64,000 nucleotides of DNA from Muscardinus avellanarius. Lineage: Eukaryota > Chordata > Mammalia > Rodentia > Gliridae. The number at the start of each line of letters is the position of its first letter. The stretch's first letter is position 1. Location of the stretch: assembly GCA_963383645.1 (NCBI GenBank), contig OY726558.1:182252634-182316633 (forward strand), read 5' to 3'. A program made the translations under genes and the position numbers. The notes under the pieces were generated by a model that was not told where the DNA came from, did no database searches, and worked only from the letters and a program-made list of their open reading frames with translations. Positions 1 to 12,865 of this stretch are shown one piece after another.

Positions 1-1079
1 ACTCCCTAATTCTTGAAAAACTTTCTTCCTTCAACTTTCTCTATATATCCAGTTTCTTCTTCTTTTCATAGATTGATGTTGCATTGACCTGAATTTTAGA
101 TTTCAGCCTTCTTTTTTCCTATAGAAACCAGTTTTATAGGTTGATCTTACTGAATATTAAGTCCCCAAGTATAATCTATCTGTTCACACATTCTCCATTT
201 TATAGTCAGATTTGACCCTTGCATCAAACTGTTCACTGATCTTCCACAGGAACATCTAAACAACATCTCAGACTTTCTCTGTCTTAAAAAGTTCTTGCCA
301 CCAACCTAAAATATCCCTCATTTCATATAATCTTTTTTTGCAAAGATTCAAAATTTATAAATCACACTTAATTCCTCTTTTCCTCTTACCTTATACCTAA
401 TGTTTCAAGTCTTATTAATGAATTTGTTCAGGCTTCCTCTTTTCTATTTCTACATCCTTGAAATAGGTGAAGTCAAAGATCAGCTGAGCACCTTTATTTT
501 ACTTGACATACTTGTTTCCATGCTAAACACTACTCCATAAAATTTTCACATGAAAATTCAATATGCAGATGTCTATATATTTAAATTTTGTAATAATTTC
601 CATGGAAATTTGAATAAGTCTGAACTCCTTGCCATGGACTAAATGACTGTCTGTAATATAAGCCTTTCTCTTGGCCAACTTTTACTTAGTATATTAGAAA
701 AGATTCTACAGAAAAACAGCCCAACTAGAGACTGAATATATATGGAGAGAGATTTATTATAGGTATTGGTGCTAATGATTATCGAGATCATGAATTCCCT
801 TAAACTAGGAAAGTCAGTGATATAATTCAGTCATATCCAAAGACTTGCGATATGAGCAGATTCTAGTATTAGTACTGCAAATCTGCAGGTTATAGAACCT
901 AAAACTCCAGTGTCTGAGGGTCGAATATAATAGGTGTCACAACTCAAGGACACACAGGGTTTACTTTTCTTCTGTGTTTTTGTTCTATCTTGACTTCAAC
1001 TGGTTGCTTGATTCCTGCCCACATTTGTGAGGATCAATCTTCCTCTCAGTCTACTGATTCAAAATCTTTTATTTTTCAG

Positions 1080-1081
<2 letters not shown>
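1..1081. other. AT-rich stretch, nothing recognised
   Basis: I see no supported gene, RNA gene or clear interspersed repeat here. Reading frames are short and interrupted. Confidence 0.4.

Positions 1082-1121
<40 letters not shown>
1082..1121. repeat. (AC)n microsatellite
   Basis: About 20 uninterrupted AC units, then a short imperfect continuation (TCACACACC). Confidence 0.95.
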
Positions 1122-1372
1122 CACACACCATTTTACCTGCTATTTGAGAATTTTTAAAACACTAATATGACACATAAATTATCATAATATGTTAACCATA
1201 TTCTGAACATACTAACTTATCTTGTTTTTCTCCAATGAGTGAAATAGATTTTTGTTTTTCCATAAAAGGATATTTGTAATTATTTTTCTCTTCATCTGGA
1301 GTTTTCATTCCCAGATTGTTGCATTTCTGGTGGCTTCTCCACATTTAGGTCCCAAATATTGTTTCTTTTATT

Positions 1373-1374
<2 letters not shown>

Positions 1375-1421
<47 letters not shown>
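1375..1421. repeat. (TG)n microsatellite at the tail of a minus-strand SINE
   Basis: About 23 TG units end directly against the 3' end of the minus-strand SINE that follows. On the SINE strand this is a (CA)n tail in the place of a poly(A). Confidence 0.95.
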
Positions 1422-1424
<3 letters not shown>

Positions 1425-1624
1425 GTACTGGGGGTTGAACCTAAGGGCTTTTCTATCTCTGGCCTATACTGCCAGACCTATTTTATACTTTATTTGGAAA
1501 CAGGGTCTCACTAAGTCGCTGAGAGCCTCACTAAGTAGCTGAGGCTGGCTTCGAACCTGTGAGATCCTCCTGTCTCAGCCTCCCAAGAGCTGGGATACCA
1601 AGCATGCACCATCACACCCAGCTC
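1422..1624 (-). mobile_element. B1-dID SINE, antisense
   Basis: Read on the minus strand, it has a 7SL/B1-like left monomer (start GAGCTGGGTGTGATGG, then TAATCCCAGC-like and GAGGCTGAGACAGGAGGATC-like motifs), an A-rich linker and an ID-like right monomer ending near GGTTCAACCCCCAGTACC. Both monomers are present, so the copy is near full length. Confidence 0.88.
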
Positions 1625-2544
1625 AAATATTATTTCTTAAAAAATACAAGCCAATCACCACCTACAACCTAACTTTCAATCCCTTGCTGTCTCTTTATGT
1701 TGTTTGATTTCCTTGAACCACTCATCACTTTTTGTCTTCCCAGCTAGAATGCTAGATTAACAATAAAAAACACCTATTTTCTTTGTCTATCTCCTCACCA
1801 ACAACAACTAGAAACATTTTGTTAGACCATATAATATGTATCTAAATTTAATTAATTAATTAATTGTAGGAGAGTTCATCAGTATTGTATGCATATGATA
1901 ATATATACTAAAATGTTAAAAACAAAAACTATTGTTTCTAAAATATTGGATATTTTCTTCTAAAATGTTAGGACAGCTGTTATAGAGAATTGGGTAACGT
2001 ATAATTCATTATTTTTACATTAAAATAATAGAAATATATCACTAAATATAATTTAACTAATTAATTTATTACTTATGATGAGAAATTCTGAGAATGTCTT
2101 TGCCAAGTTTAATGGCCTATTCGAGGCTTGTCCCAAACGTGTTCAGTCCCCAAATATAGTGACATGCTCTTTTACATGGTAGCTAAGGGGACTGCTTTCT
2201 CTTTTATATTTTATAATAACTTGCTTATGGTAATTTTAAATAGATTATATTTGGTGTATTTCTCATGTATATAGTATGCATTGTGATGTGTAGATTTAAC
2301 TTCTTTTAGTCCAAAAATCTTATGTCTGACATCATTAAGTTCAGCACTTTAGCCTCCCATTTCAGATAAATTCAAATTTAAAAAACAAAATATCTATTTT
2401 TATCAAATCTATAAGTTATACAAAATATCATAAAGCCTAAAAGACAAGAGTATTTATATACAGGTTTTGAAAATTATATGTATGTTATTAAATATTATAT
2501 AATATTTATATTTGTGTGGTGTCATCAGTGTGCACACACATACA
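1625..2544. other. AT-rich stretch, nothing recognised
   Basis: Contains a short (AATT)n run near 1847-1865 and otherwise AT-rich sequence with no supported gene. Confidence 0.4.
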
Positions 2545-2690
2545 TGCTGGGGATCAAATCCATGAGCTGCTCTACCTCAAAGCTACATTCTCAGCCATTT
2601 CTTTTTTTTTTAAATTTTACTTTGGAACTTGCAATTCTCCTATCTTCAAATAATGGGATTACAGGCATGTACCACCATGCCTGGATTACT
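2545..2690 (-). mobile_element. Degenerate SINE, antisense
   Basis: Minus-strand ID-like segment (from ATGCTGGGGATCAAATCCATGAGC on the plus strand) followed by the end of a B1-like monomer (GGGATTACAGGCATGTACCACC). The middle is eroded and shortened, so this is an older copy. Confidence 0.65.
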
Positions 2691-4441
2691 GGACCTTATT
2701 TTTAATTGATCACTGGAGACACATTTTTTTCTATTACAAAAGGTTTAGTCAGATCATGTATTGGTTAAGATAACAAATCAGGAATGTACAAAGAAAACAT
2801 ATTTTATGCATATTATGAAGGTTAATTGAGCATACAATTATGTCAGCAATAACTTTTTGATTAAATTACTCCTCATGAATTTGCCAAGTCATTATGAATC
2901 ATTAAATCTTCAATCACTTGTGCAAATCTGTAGTTACTAACATCTTTTTCTTTTCATTGCCTAATTTTTTGCATTGGTTGTAATTATAGGGATATGCATA
3001 TAAATTCACCACTCATAACAGAAAAAGAAATGAGATAAAATGTATGAAAGCAGTATGTAATTAAATCCAAATTAAACCATTTGTTTATTTTACAAATAAG
3101 AGACAGATCTAATATATTAAGCATTAAAAACTCTGAACAGAATGAATAAAACATATTTGAAAATATTTTTTCTTTTTTCATTTGTCTTTAGCTATGATTT
3201 TGTTATGACTAAAGCAACAATCATTTTTCTTGATGACTTAAAAACTCCCTATGAGTAAGTTAAGTTTGAAACTACAGAAGACCAGAGTATACAAGTTATT
3301 CTTCATCTCTTTTGCAGAGAAACACTTAAATATATCTAGAAATAAGAAAAAAAGTTAGTACACTGACATTAATATTATTTTGTAAATCGATGACATCTAG
3401 AATTTCAAGTTGATAAACTGCTATGGAACTACTCAGAAAGTCAGTTGCGTCAATTTTCATCTTTGAAATAGTTTGCATGTATCCCAAATATTGGGTAAAT
3501 AGATATCTCCTGATTTTCTGTATTCCATGGACTACTTGAGAAAATAAAATAATGTGGTTAATATAGAAACATGGGATATTATCTTTAAAATTCTGTCACC
3601 CATCTAATTGACCCAATATATTTATTTAACATTCTTCATACACTGTTATTGCTTATTCACATGCTATCTCAATTTTATCTCATTAGTGGGCCTGGTAGCC
3701 AGTGGATTTCTTTCTGAAACAAAAATCATAAATTCAGAAAAGCCTAATATATGTAGCAACCAAAAGTATCTGGCTCACTTCATAAAATTACATTTTTATA
3801 ATTTCTATATATGATTTATAACAGTAAGCACATTAAAGGCATAAATATCTATAATGTATACTTTTGATTGTGTGCTTTAAGTGTGATTCTACAATCTTGC
3901 CCCTTTTTGTGGTTATAAACATCACATCCCCCTCGGAAACCAGAGGTCTGGAAATTAATTAAATCTTACAAGTTAAATGAGAAATTAAGCTATTTAGATA
4001 TATTCAAGATCATATTGGAGAGTACTCTTTTATTCTATGTTTATTATATTTTCTAAATATACATATAAGTATATATAGTATTCAAAATCCATATATAATC
4101 ACAATTTTTAAATGTCCATCAATCAAAAAATAATATAGGAAGTTATATATGTGAATATGTATATTTGTTCAGCAGATATCTTGCCTATGTATGGTGGTAA
4201 CATGGCTATGTGTCCATCTATGGAAGTCAAGTGGCTGGAAAGAAATAACCTGGCTTTGAAAATTTCAATAGGGAGCAATAGACAAGGGTGATGAGAGTTT
4301 CTGTCAAAAGACCATTTGCTATTATTCTAAACATAAAACTTAAAATACTTCTGAATTTTACAATGAGTAGAATATATGTAGTATGTTGCATTAATTATGT
4401 TACAATAATATATACTACTAGGTTATATGATAGTTAAAAAT

Positions 4442-4444
<3 letters not shown>
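2691..4444. other. AT-rich stretch, nothing recognised
   Basis: No supported gene or recognisable repeat. Short open frames here have no domain that I recognise. Confidence 0.4.
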
Positions 4445-4445
<1 letters not shown>

Positions 4446-4482
<37 letters not shown>

Positions 4483-4498
4483 ATATATATATATATAT
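4446..4498. repeat. (AT)n microsatellite
   Basis: About 26 AT units with one CT interruption. Near-perfectly self-complementary. A second AT-rich palindromic run lies at 5000-5040. Confidence 0.95.
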
Positions 4499-5459
4499 CT
4501 GTATCTGCATTTTTAAGTCCCAAGGACCATCTCTCTAGAGAACCCTCCACTTCCATCATAGCTAAACACTCACTTGACATCTATTGCTACAACTCATTTT
4601 ATAATTTTTATTGTACATTGCACACATAAAAACACATACAAGTTATATCACTATGCTATATACATGAAAGTACAAAAGGTATATATTTCATAATAGTAAG
4701 ATATATTTCCTAGACACCAGATGACAAAACTATAAAATCTACTAATAACTATGATTGATTATGATATACAGGGTCAAGAACACTCATATACCTCTATTAG
4801 TAATATAAATGGGTACAAACATTTTGAAGAAAATTTGAAACTATTGATTCATCAAATATGTGCAGAAATCAAATCCTACAATTCTAGTTGTATGTATGGG
4901 CACCAAAAAAATATTTCTGTAAGAGCAGTGGGAGTAATGAACAGCATTACTAATAATAGAATTGTTTGGAAATCTTCATTCTCTGAATTAAGAATGGAAA
5001 TATATAATATATAATATATATATATATATTATATATATTTCACTGATTCCAATTGAAAGAAAAAACTGTTATCTACATGTGTGTATGGATCCCAAATATA
5101 ATAATAAACACAAAAGCTTATATCACAGAAATTATTTACTAAAACACATCTTATAAAGTATAAATACATGCAAAGTCCTGTAATGGGTGACTCTCATGGT
5201 AAATAGGATAAAAGAGGAAATATTGTCTACAGGAAGTTAGAAAATGTTGAGAGATCTGTGGCTGGAAAAAGGGATAGATTTTATTTTTTCCTAGAAGAGA
5301 GTTAAAAGAATGTAAGAGTTAAGGAGAGAAATATTTTCTGGGGAGTCACACTTTTTCCCCCCAATATCTCCAAAACTCACCTATGGATACATTGATATGA
5401 GCATGACACACTCTTTAATGTGATCTGTAAATCAGGAAAGAGAAAACACACCTGTGTAT

Positions 5460-5461
<2 letters not shown>

Positions 5462-5495
<34 letters not shown>
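5462..5495. repeat. (AC)n microsatellite
   Basis: About 17 uninterrupted AC units. Confidence 0.95.
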
Positions 5496-5497
<2 letters not shown>

Positions 5498-5583
5498 ATA
5501 CATATACCTCATAAAGTTATATTCATCTACAAATTTTTTTGCCAAAATTATCTGAAATAATGATATTTGTAAGAGGAGTTGCA

Positions 5584-5614
5584 GATATTTAAGAGATAAA
5601 ATCTCTTAAATATC
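5584..5614. repeat. Perfect 13-bp inverted repeat
   Basis: GATATTTAAGAGA is followed by a 5-bp spacer (TAAAA) and its exact complement TCTCTTAAATATC. It can form a hairpin; I see no evidence of function. Confidence 0.8.
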
Positions 5615-6654
5615 AAAATATTAAAATAAATATTAAAATAAAATAATATCAAAATATCAAAATAATTTAAGAAAACTGTTTAATTTTTTTGCATATCCTT
5701 TTAATGCAAATTACTTTGTTCCTTATCTTAATTATTAATTACTTTGAGCAACTAACTCCCAATCTTAGAGATTTGAAGTATTAGAAGCTTTTAAAAATAT
5801 ATTACTTTTGGAGCAGTTTAGATTGATGCCAAATTTAGTAGAAAGTACATTGAGTTCCATATACTTCTTGCCTAACCTTCCTCTTAGTGGTACATGTGCT
5901 ATATTAATAAAACTAATTTGACAAAGGCCAATGATGACTTTGACGATTTTTGCTAGATAGAAATCCAGGGAACATGAATGTATGCCATTTTTAATATGAT
6001 CCACATAAAATGAAAAAGAAAAAGAAAAAAGAAATAAAATAAAAAGATATCCAGAGAACAATAAACGGTTTTATTTTTCAACCACAGAAATTCTAGGTTG
6101 AACTTATTTTTCATAGATTCTACCTAAAAATGTGGTGGTTCTCTTCAGTCATGCTTCACTACAGACAGGTAAATGAGGTAAACCTGCAGCTTTCAACTTC
6201 CTGCCCAGAAACACCCTTAGATCTAAGAGTCCCTTAGATACCTTGCCAATCTTATGTTTTCTTGCCAGTGCCGAACTCTGTTCCAATTTTACTAAGCCTC
6301 CAATTTTAACTGGAGTGAGAGCTTTCCCTTTACATCTCAGATCCAAAGTCAGTGTTTTTTTTCTGTTTATTTTTTCTGTTTGTTTATTTGTATTCTGTTT
6401 TTTTTTTTTATTAGAGTAGCAACCTATACTCAAGCACCAATTTCTGATCCAGCTATGGATTATTGTATAAAAATGTTTCACCTTCCCCCAAATATAACAA
6501 TAAATTATCACATTTCATGATTTGAGAAAGTTGGGTGTTTTTTTTTTTCTTTATTTGATACTGGCTGGGATGTAGAAATGGTTGAAAGGTCCAAAATTAT
6601 TTCTATATGAAGACTGGAAATTTTCAGAGTTTAAACTTGACTGTGGGAAGATAA
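5615..6654. other. Unrecognised sequence
   Basis: A minus-strand open frame of about 120 codons (6149-6511) has no family that I recognise and is partly poly-Asn/Lys/Gln from a T-rich tract. I do not call it a gene. Confidence 0.35.
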
Positions 6655-7050
6655 AATGTGCTAGTCAACTTTCCATTACTGTGACAAAGTGATTAAGATA
6701 CTTAAAAAAAAAAAAAGAAAAGAATTGTCTCATGGTTCAGAGGTTTCAGACCATAGCTAATTAGCTTCATTTTGAGGGTTCCCATGGTGAGGCAGAACAT
6801 CATGGCTGGGAGTACAGAGTGGTAGAAATCTGCTCGCTTCATGGTAACCAGGAAGTAGAGAGAGAGAGAGAGAGAGAGGAAGGGGCCAGTGTCCCAATAT
6901 CTCCATCAAGGGCACACTCCCAGAGAACTAATATCCTTCCACTCACATCTACCTCTTAAAGGTTTCAGCACCGCCCAATCACATAACAGGCTCATGACCA
7001 AGACATTGATACCTTAGCCTTTTGATGCACTTACAATACAAGCTATGAAA
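6655..7050 (-). mobile_element. MaLR-like LTR, antisense
   Basis: The plus strand shows the order typical of reversed MaLR-type LTRs: GTCAACTTTCCATTACTGTGAC, CTCATGGTTCAGAGGTTTCAG, AACATCATGGC, CTTCATGGTAACCAGGAAG, a GA-rich run, a segment with CCCAATATCTCC and CAAGGGCACACTCCCAG, then CACCGCCCAATCAC. An element near 57.2-57.66 kb ends in the matching sense sequence (GCAATTGAAAGCTGGCTAAC). Family assignment rests on remembered motif order. Confidence 0.55.
6857..6879. repeat. (GA)n microsatellite inside the LTR
   Basis: About 11 GA units, expanded from the GA-rich part of the LTR. Confidence 0.9.
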
Positions 7051-8086
7051 GAAGGTGCTGCACTGATTATATTGTGGTTCTCCCATAGGGGTATTTGAGC
7101 TTTGTCATAACTATCGCCTAGGTTTTAGGAGGCCAGTTTGTCTCCTTTAGTTTAGTTAAGATGAAACTTCTGATCCTTGGCTAGTAGGGCCCTTATCATT
7201 TGTCAGCTTTGAAGATGCTATAGAACACAGACTTTTATCCTTCACCAACCCTTAAGATAAAGAGATCCAAGTCTCAGAGGAAAAAAATAAAATAAGATAG
7301 AAAAAATAACCAATATTAGGTGAAAAGGAGACAAACTGGAAAACAAGGAGAAATCATTGTTTTAAATTCTACAAACTTCATAATGTTTGCCTTCATTCTA
7401 CAGGGCCTGATTCTTTCTTAGGCAAAACTATCAATAGGCTCATACATTTAATCATAATGGCCCATCTCCTCGCCTAAAATTTCTGAGATGCTTGGCAAAC
7501 AAAGCTTAAAACTCTAAGAGGAACAGATCCCCATATCTGCCATGTACCCCTACCTATCTCTCATGAAGGTCTCCTATAGAAAGAAATATGAAGACCCCAA
7601 AGATCTCTCTCCCTCGATTTCCTTCATTTTCCCTTGATTATGTTTCCCCATCTTTCCTAAATAAGCCTCTGTCTATGTTTCTGAAAAAAAGAGAATAAGT
7701 GTTTTGTTCTGTGAAAGGTTAACCTGCAGAAAAGTTAAAATTATCTTAAATTAGAGAAAGAATTCTAAGGATAACTTTTGATTTACAAGGAAAAAAAAAA
7801 AACATCAGTTTTCAATTAGAAGAGTCGTAAAGGATTCTCACAAATTTTATTTTGCTGCAGGTGAATCTGTCCAAAAGATTGGGAAACTTCTAGGCCTGAA
7901 AACAACCAAACACCCTTAATGAGTCCTGTGCCACAAAACATTTTTACATAAAGATTTAATCAGGCTTAATTTTCTTAATAAATATGAAATGCTTATGTAA
8001 GTCAACTTTTGCCAATATTGCCTATATTAATTTTTAAATCAAATTTAGTTTTCTTATTTTTCATCTCAATAAAAAATCAAGGTCAT
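7051..8086. other. Unrecognised sequence
   Basis: No supported gene. Purine-rich and A-rich runs only. Confidence 0.35.
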
Positions 8087-8309
8087 CTGAGCGTGGTGGT
8101 ACACACTTGTAATCCCAGCATTCGATTTTGAAACAGGAGGATCGCAGTTCGCGACCAGCTTCAGCTACTTAGTGAGGCCCTGTGCAACTCAGTGAGACCT
8201 GTTTTAAAATAAAAAATAAATAAATAAGGTTGGAAATGTAGCTCGAAGGTAGAATGCCACTGGGATCCATCCTCAATACTGCAAAAAAAAAAAAAATAAT
8301 AATAATAAT
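8087..8309 (+). mobile_element. B1-dID SINE, sense
   Basis: The left monomer starts CTGAGCGTGGTGGTACAC with TAATCCCAGCATTCG. The B-box-like region is GCAGTTCGCGACC. The linker AAAATAAAAAATAAATAAAT leads to an ID-like right monomer (GGTTGGAAATGTAGCTCGAAGG) and an A-rich/AAT tail. Confidence 0.9.
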
Positions 8310-8823
8310 GTCAATTTCCAAATGGTTTTGAGGAGTGCATCCTTCTCAGAACTCATCATCCCAGGCCCAATTTTTTCCACTTTTTAGAGAAAAAAATGAT
8401 ATTTTTAATGTTTTGCTCACTATTATTTTTTATCACCCTTACTCTGTTTTTTGTGCCATATGAAAAAGTATTCACAATCTAAATTTTCTCCATTGGAGTA
8501 TTTGTATCTTGAAAAAGCATTAAAGGATACATGACAGGTCTGTAATATAAATGCTTCTGCAGTCTCATATTTAATATTTCATGAAGGAAAACTATTCCTC
8601 AGATTTTATCAAAATAAAGATATACAACAATGTTCTTTCAACATATGAGTAGGAACAGGTCTTCCAGGTTGTTTCCTTTCATCAGAAGTTTGACTTTCTT
8701 ACTGCTTTATCAAGATCAAAGCTGCTAAAGGAAGGGACACTATCTTTGGTTTATTTGTTGAATAATGAGAAAGCTGATTATTTTTGCTTTTTCTTTCATG
8801 GGGAAACCTTTTTACTATTATTA

Positions 8824-9040
8824 TTTTTTTTTTTTTTGGTGGTACTGGGGGTGGAACCCAGGGGCTTTTCTACCTCCAGGCTATACTCCCAGACCTGTTT
8901 TATACTTTATTTGGAAACAGCGTCTCACTAAGTTGCTGAGAACCTCACTCAGTAGCTGAGGCTGGCTTTGAACCTATGCGATCCTCCTCTCTCAGCCTCC
9001 CAAGCACTGGGATTACAGGTGTGCGCCACCACACCCAGCT
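8824..9040 (-). mobile_element. B1-dID SINE, antisense
   Basis: Begins with the poly(T) complement of the tail, then the reversed ID monomer (GGTACTGGGGGTGGAACCC), linker and B1 monomer to GCGCCACCACACCCAGC. Well preserved. Short ATTATTATT-like sequences on both sides may be the target duplication. Confidence 0.9.
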
Positions 9041-9950
9041 TCTTCTTATTATTTTTATTAGAAAAGTGATCTTTCTCTGAGTTCATATCTCATTTATCAG
9101 TTATCCAGATGTCTTATATTTATATGGTATAATATTCTCTATTTGAAGATTAATTTTCTATCTGTTCTCTTTTGCTCAGCATTCATAATAATACCAGTAA
9201 ATCCATTTAGAAATATTACCTTGTACTTTTAAATTATTATCTCTTTTCTGTTATCAGAAAACTAGCAATAAAAGACATGACCAGTATGATTAGTAGACAT
9301 TGCTTTAGAGTTCTCTGTAGGAGACATCAGTAGTCAAGAAAAAAGTTCTAATAGACTGAGTGTAGGAGAAAGCATCATAGCCACATGTTAATTAGAAGCA
9401 GAGATTAGAGTAATCCAAGAAAAGTCAAAGGGTATCAGTCTCTTAATCTGCATACTAATTTAGTACATTATCAGGCTCTTTACGTTGAGTCTAGAAACTT
9501 CACTATTAAAGTATATCCTCAAGGATAAATGCCTATTTGAATCACCAGAGCACTTCTGGCATTTAGTGCAGTTTCTGAAACATAGTAAGCACTTGATAAA
9601 GTGTTTTAATTCATGCCCATTGAAGGTTATACTAAACTTTTCAATCCATAGTATCTCACATGGTGTATAGAGTACCAAACAATCTTTGTCATATTTCATA
9701 GTCTTAAGAAGCTTATAATATTGAATTAGGTACCATTGACCAAATATTTTGAAGTTCTTCAAGACATCACTGTGCAAGTAATAAAACTGACCCTTGTGTT
9801 GGAATCTCAACTCTAGTACTTATCATAGTGTACTATTTTCTGAAGTTTGGTATACTGAGACAGTTTTATGCTAAAAGACACACTGACAGTAGTGGGAGAC
9901 AATGTCACTATCTTTTATAACATGATAATAATACAAGAAACATTTCAACT
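9041..9950. other. Mostly unrecognised, possible L2/MIR scrap
   Basis: Around 9545-9620 the text GAAACATAGTAAGCACTTGATAAA resembles the conserved 3' end of L2/MIR-type elements. Too short to call. No gene seen. Confidence 0.3.
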
Positions 9951-10188
9951 CCATTGTGAGCTGGGAGTGGTGGTGCATGCTTGTAATTCCAGTATTTGGA
10001 AGGCTGAGATAGAATGATCACAGGTTCTTGGTCAGCTCAACTACTTAGTGAGACCCTCCTCAATATAGTGAGACTCTGTTTAAAAAAATAAAATAGGAAT
10101 AGGGGTGTAGTTTGGAGGTAAAATGCTCCTAGATTCAACTCCCAGTACCACAATTAAATAAGTAAATAAATAAATAAACCCCATTGTG
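9951..10188 (+). mobile_element. B1-dID SINE with target-site duplication
   Basis: Sense SINE at 9959-10180: left monomer GAGCTGGGAGTGGTGGTGC, ID-like right monomer GGAATAGGGGTGTAGTTTGG, tail (AAAT)n. Direct repeats CCATTGTG flank it at 9951-9958 and 10181-10188. Confidence 0.88.
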
Positions 10189-10904
10189 TTATTATAAAAG
10201 ACATCTTTATACTATATAATATTTTTTCTGGCCAATCTTAAATGTACCCATGAAGATGAAATTCAGATTTATATTCAACAAATAAAATCTACAAAATCTG
10301 CTCTTCAACACTTGAGTTCATTAGAAAACTACATGGTAAGTTTCTTTTTGATAATGTCATTAACAGTTATTGTATCTGATGGGCTTAATTACTATAGCTG
10401 TGTGGGTCATGACTCTGAATTTAGGGGTGGCAAAAGTGCTTGGCTGTTAAAATATAGCAGAAAAGTCATTTCACATTAGAATAGGCTAAAATGTTATTGC
10501 TTATAAGCAAGTATCTTCTTAACAGATTGATTTATTTTCTAGTTGAATTAAATGCTCCTTACCAATTTTATTTCATAACTTTTGAAAGGAGTAATAGAGG
10601 TGAAAGATTTTCCTATACACAGTGATGCAATTAGGTTCTTAGCTGGGATATCTCCACAAAGAAAAATTCAGATTCTGTGATACAGCAACTTTTTCTTTAT
10701 TAAATTTGCAGCTTAAAAATTAAACAAAAATTAAAATTTCCCTTATCTTCACATGAATTCATTATGTGAAAATACTATTATATTTTATGTATACTATTAT
10801 GTGAAATTACAGAACTAGCCTTTTATCTACAATCTCATTTTAAAATTTACAATAACAATAATAAAAAATTTTATGAGTATAGTAAAAATAACAGCACATT
10901 AGGG

Positions 10905-11065
10905 TCACAAAGCAGCTTCATACACATTCTAATATTAAAACTAAATAACCTATGATTAAACAAAGCTATCTTTATAAACTTATTTTATACTGAAAATTAA
11001 ATTAGTTTTAAAGAGGTTAAGTGATTGGCCTAAAGTAATATGTCTTGTAATTCATCGAGCTGTTT
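10905..11065 (+). mobile_element. MIR remnant
   Basis: AAGAGGTTAAGTGATTGGCC followed by TAAAGTAATATG matches the conserved MIR core (gaggttaagtaacttgcccaag-type). The flanks are diverged. Old tRNA-derived SINE. Confidence 0.5.
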
Positions 11066-12144
11066 CTGCAAGACAGATATTCTCTTTATATGACTTCCTG
11101 ATGCCTAATCAAGTTAAACTGAAATCTTACTTCATCTAGTTAATTATATAAAAATAATAATCACAAGGTAGCTGCACATATAATACTGAAGTCAAAAGAT
11201 AATGAATATAATGCGATTAACAATGTTTTGTTTCAATTAAAAAATAAATCACAACAATTGGTCACCTGGAAGACACCCTAGGAAAATGAACAAAGAGAGT
11301 TAACATTAACGACATAACATGCACCATAGAAGATAAAATTAATGGATTAATTAAGTAATTTAAAAGTACTGATCTCAACTTTACAAATGAGAATACAGAC
11401 CTTAACTCAGCCACTTATTTTCATTAAATCTCTGACAAAGTTTAGCAATATAATTTTATAATCTATTCACTTATTAATGAATTTCATGCCAATTTTATTG
11501 AACTGTTCCAAATCTAGTTACCACTTGATTTGTATTTAAATAATTATTTGCCTTACATGATTTCAATCACACATATCCACAAATTTAAAAAAGATATTTT
11601 TACTTTTCCAGAGAGATCAGAAGGTACACTATAAGTCATGAAGACAACCTTAAGTAGAAATGAAAAAGGGCAGGGAAACTTAACTTTGTATAAAGTCACG
11701 AAAGGCAAAAAATATAAATTATATATATTTCATTTAAATGATATTTTAAGCTTTCATTAATAATAAAATAATATTTATATTTGGTAAATAATTTTATACT
11801 TATTTTCTACCTAGAATGACATTTATAAAGGCATAAAAGTGAATTCTTATAAGTTTGAAACATATCAGGTGATTAAAAATGTGTGAATAATTTTAGCATA
11901 TAAAATTTTTAGTGAAAATTTTAGAATCTTAAATATGTGTTTACTTTTCCAATTGTCTTTGGAAGTGAATAACTTAGTAGAAAATATATTAGATTATCAA
12001 CATTTTCCTTGATATTTCATAGATGATATGTCATAATTTTTCTTCTATTTTCTTACTGTAAAAAAGCTTAGGATTGCAGAAGTTTACGTATTATTTATGT
12101 TTTAATCTCAAAAAGAAAATATCAGTACCAATCTCAATATTATG
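11066..12144. other. AT-rich stretch, nothing recognised
   Basis: No supported gene. Long A/T runs and short frames only. Confidence 0.4.
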
Positions 12145-12865
12145 TATGGAGAAGGGGAAAGTGGGGAGGGATCCAGGAAATCAGTGCATCCACTTCTAAA
12201 AACAGCATGGAAGATTCTCAGAAGAATGGGAATGAATTTACCATTTGATCCAACAATACCACTTCTGGGTATCTACCCAAAAGTAATGAAACCAAACTAC
12301 CAAACTAATGCATGTGTATATATGTTCATGGCTGCACAATTCACCATTGCCAAACTATGGAACCAACCAAGATGTCCATCAACAGATAAATGGATTACAA
12401 AACTGTGGGATATGTATACAATGGATACCATAAAGAAAAACAGCCATAAAGAATAACACAATTGTATCATTTACAGGAAAACAGATGGAACTGGAGGACA
12501 TTTTGCTAAGTGAGATTAGTCAATCACAAGAAGAATAGGATGCTTTCCCTAATATGAGAAAACTAGAGAGAAATGGGTAACAGGAGGAACTCTAAATGAA
12601 GAAGGAGATCCTATAGAGGAGCAAATAAGGAGACCTAACTGAGGGGATGGGAGAGGGAAAGAGGGAAACTCTTTAAAGCACATGATGTACTTAAACAAAC
12701 ATATTAAATTCAATCACTAAGCCAAGGTTTGGAGGAGGGATGGGGAGGGAGTGGGGTGGGAATTGGGTAAGGGCTAATTGGGTGATGTGTGCATGTATGT
12801 CTCTACAAGTCTTTTATCCCATTAAGATATAAGGCTACAATGTATCAATTAAAAATTAAAAAAGT
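12145..12865 (+). mobile_element. L1 3' end: ORF2 C-terminus plus 3' UTR, sense
   Basis: A 5'-truncated LINE-1. The frame at 12142-12456 encodes the region downstream of the reverse transcriptase, with residues such as PFDPTIPLLGIYPK, AQFTIAKLWNQPRCPSTDKW and KLWDMYTMD. It is then interrupted. The 3' UTR follows, with a G-rich purine tract (about 12,727-12,776) and the terminal ACAATGTATCAATTAAAAATT. The first 70 bp are rearranged relative to the other copies here. A defective retrotransposon relic, not a gene. Confidence 0.9.

Noticed and set aside
1252..1542. Frames with poly-Cys-Val (also at 21147-21401, 50813-51019 and 60701-60949)
   Set aside because: Translations of (TG)n runs continuing into antisense SINEs.
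4751..5014. An 87-codon frame as a small gene
   Set aside because: AT-rich, no recognised domain, and it ends in an AT microsatellite.
6149..6511. A 120-codon minus-strand frame as a gene
   Set aside because: No recognisable family, low-complexity Asn/Lys/Gln stretch, no splice or promoter evidence, and frames of this length occur by chance.
8087..8309. tRNA-like A and B boxes in the many ID-type monomers
   Set aside because: They belong to SINE right monomers followed by A-rich tails. No cloverleaf with a complete acceptor stem, so no tRNA gene is called.
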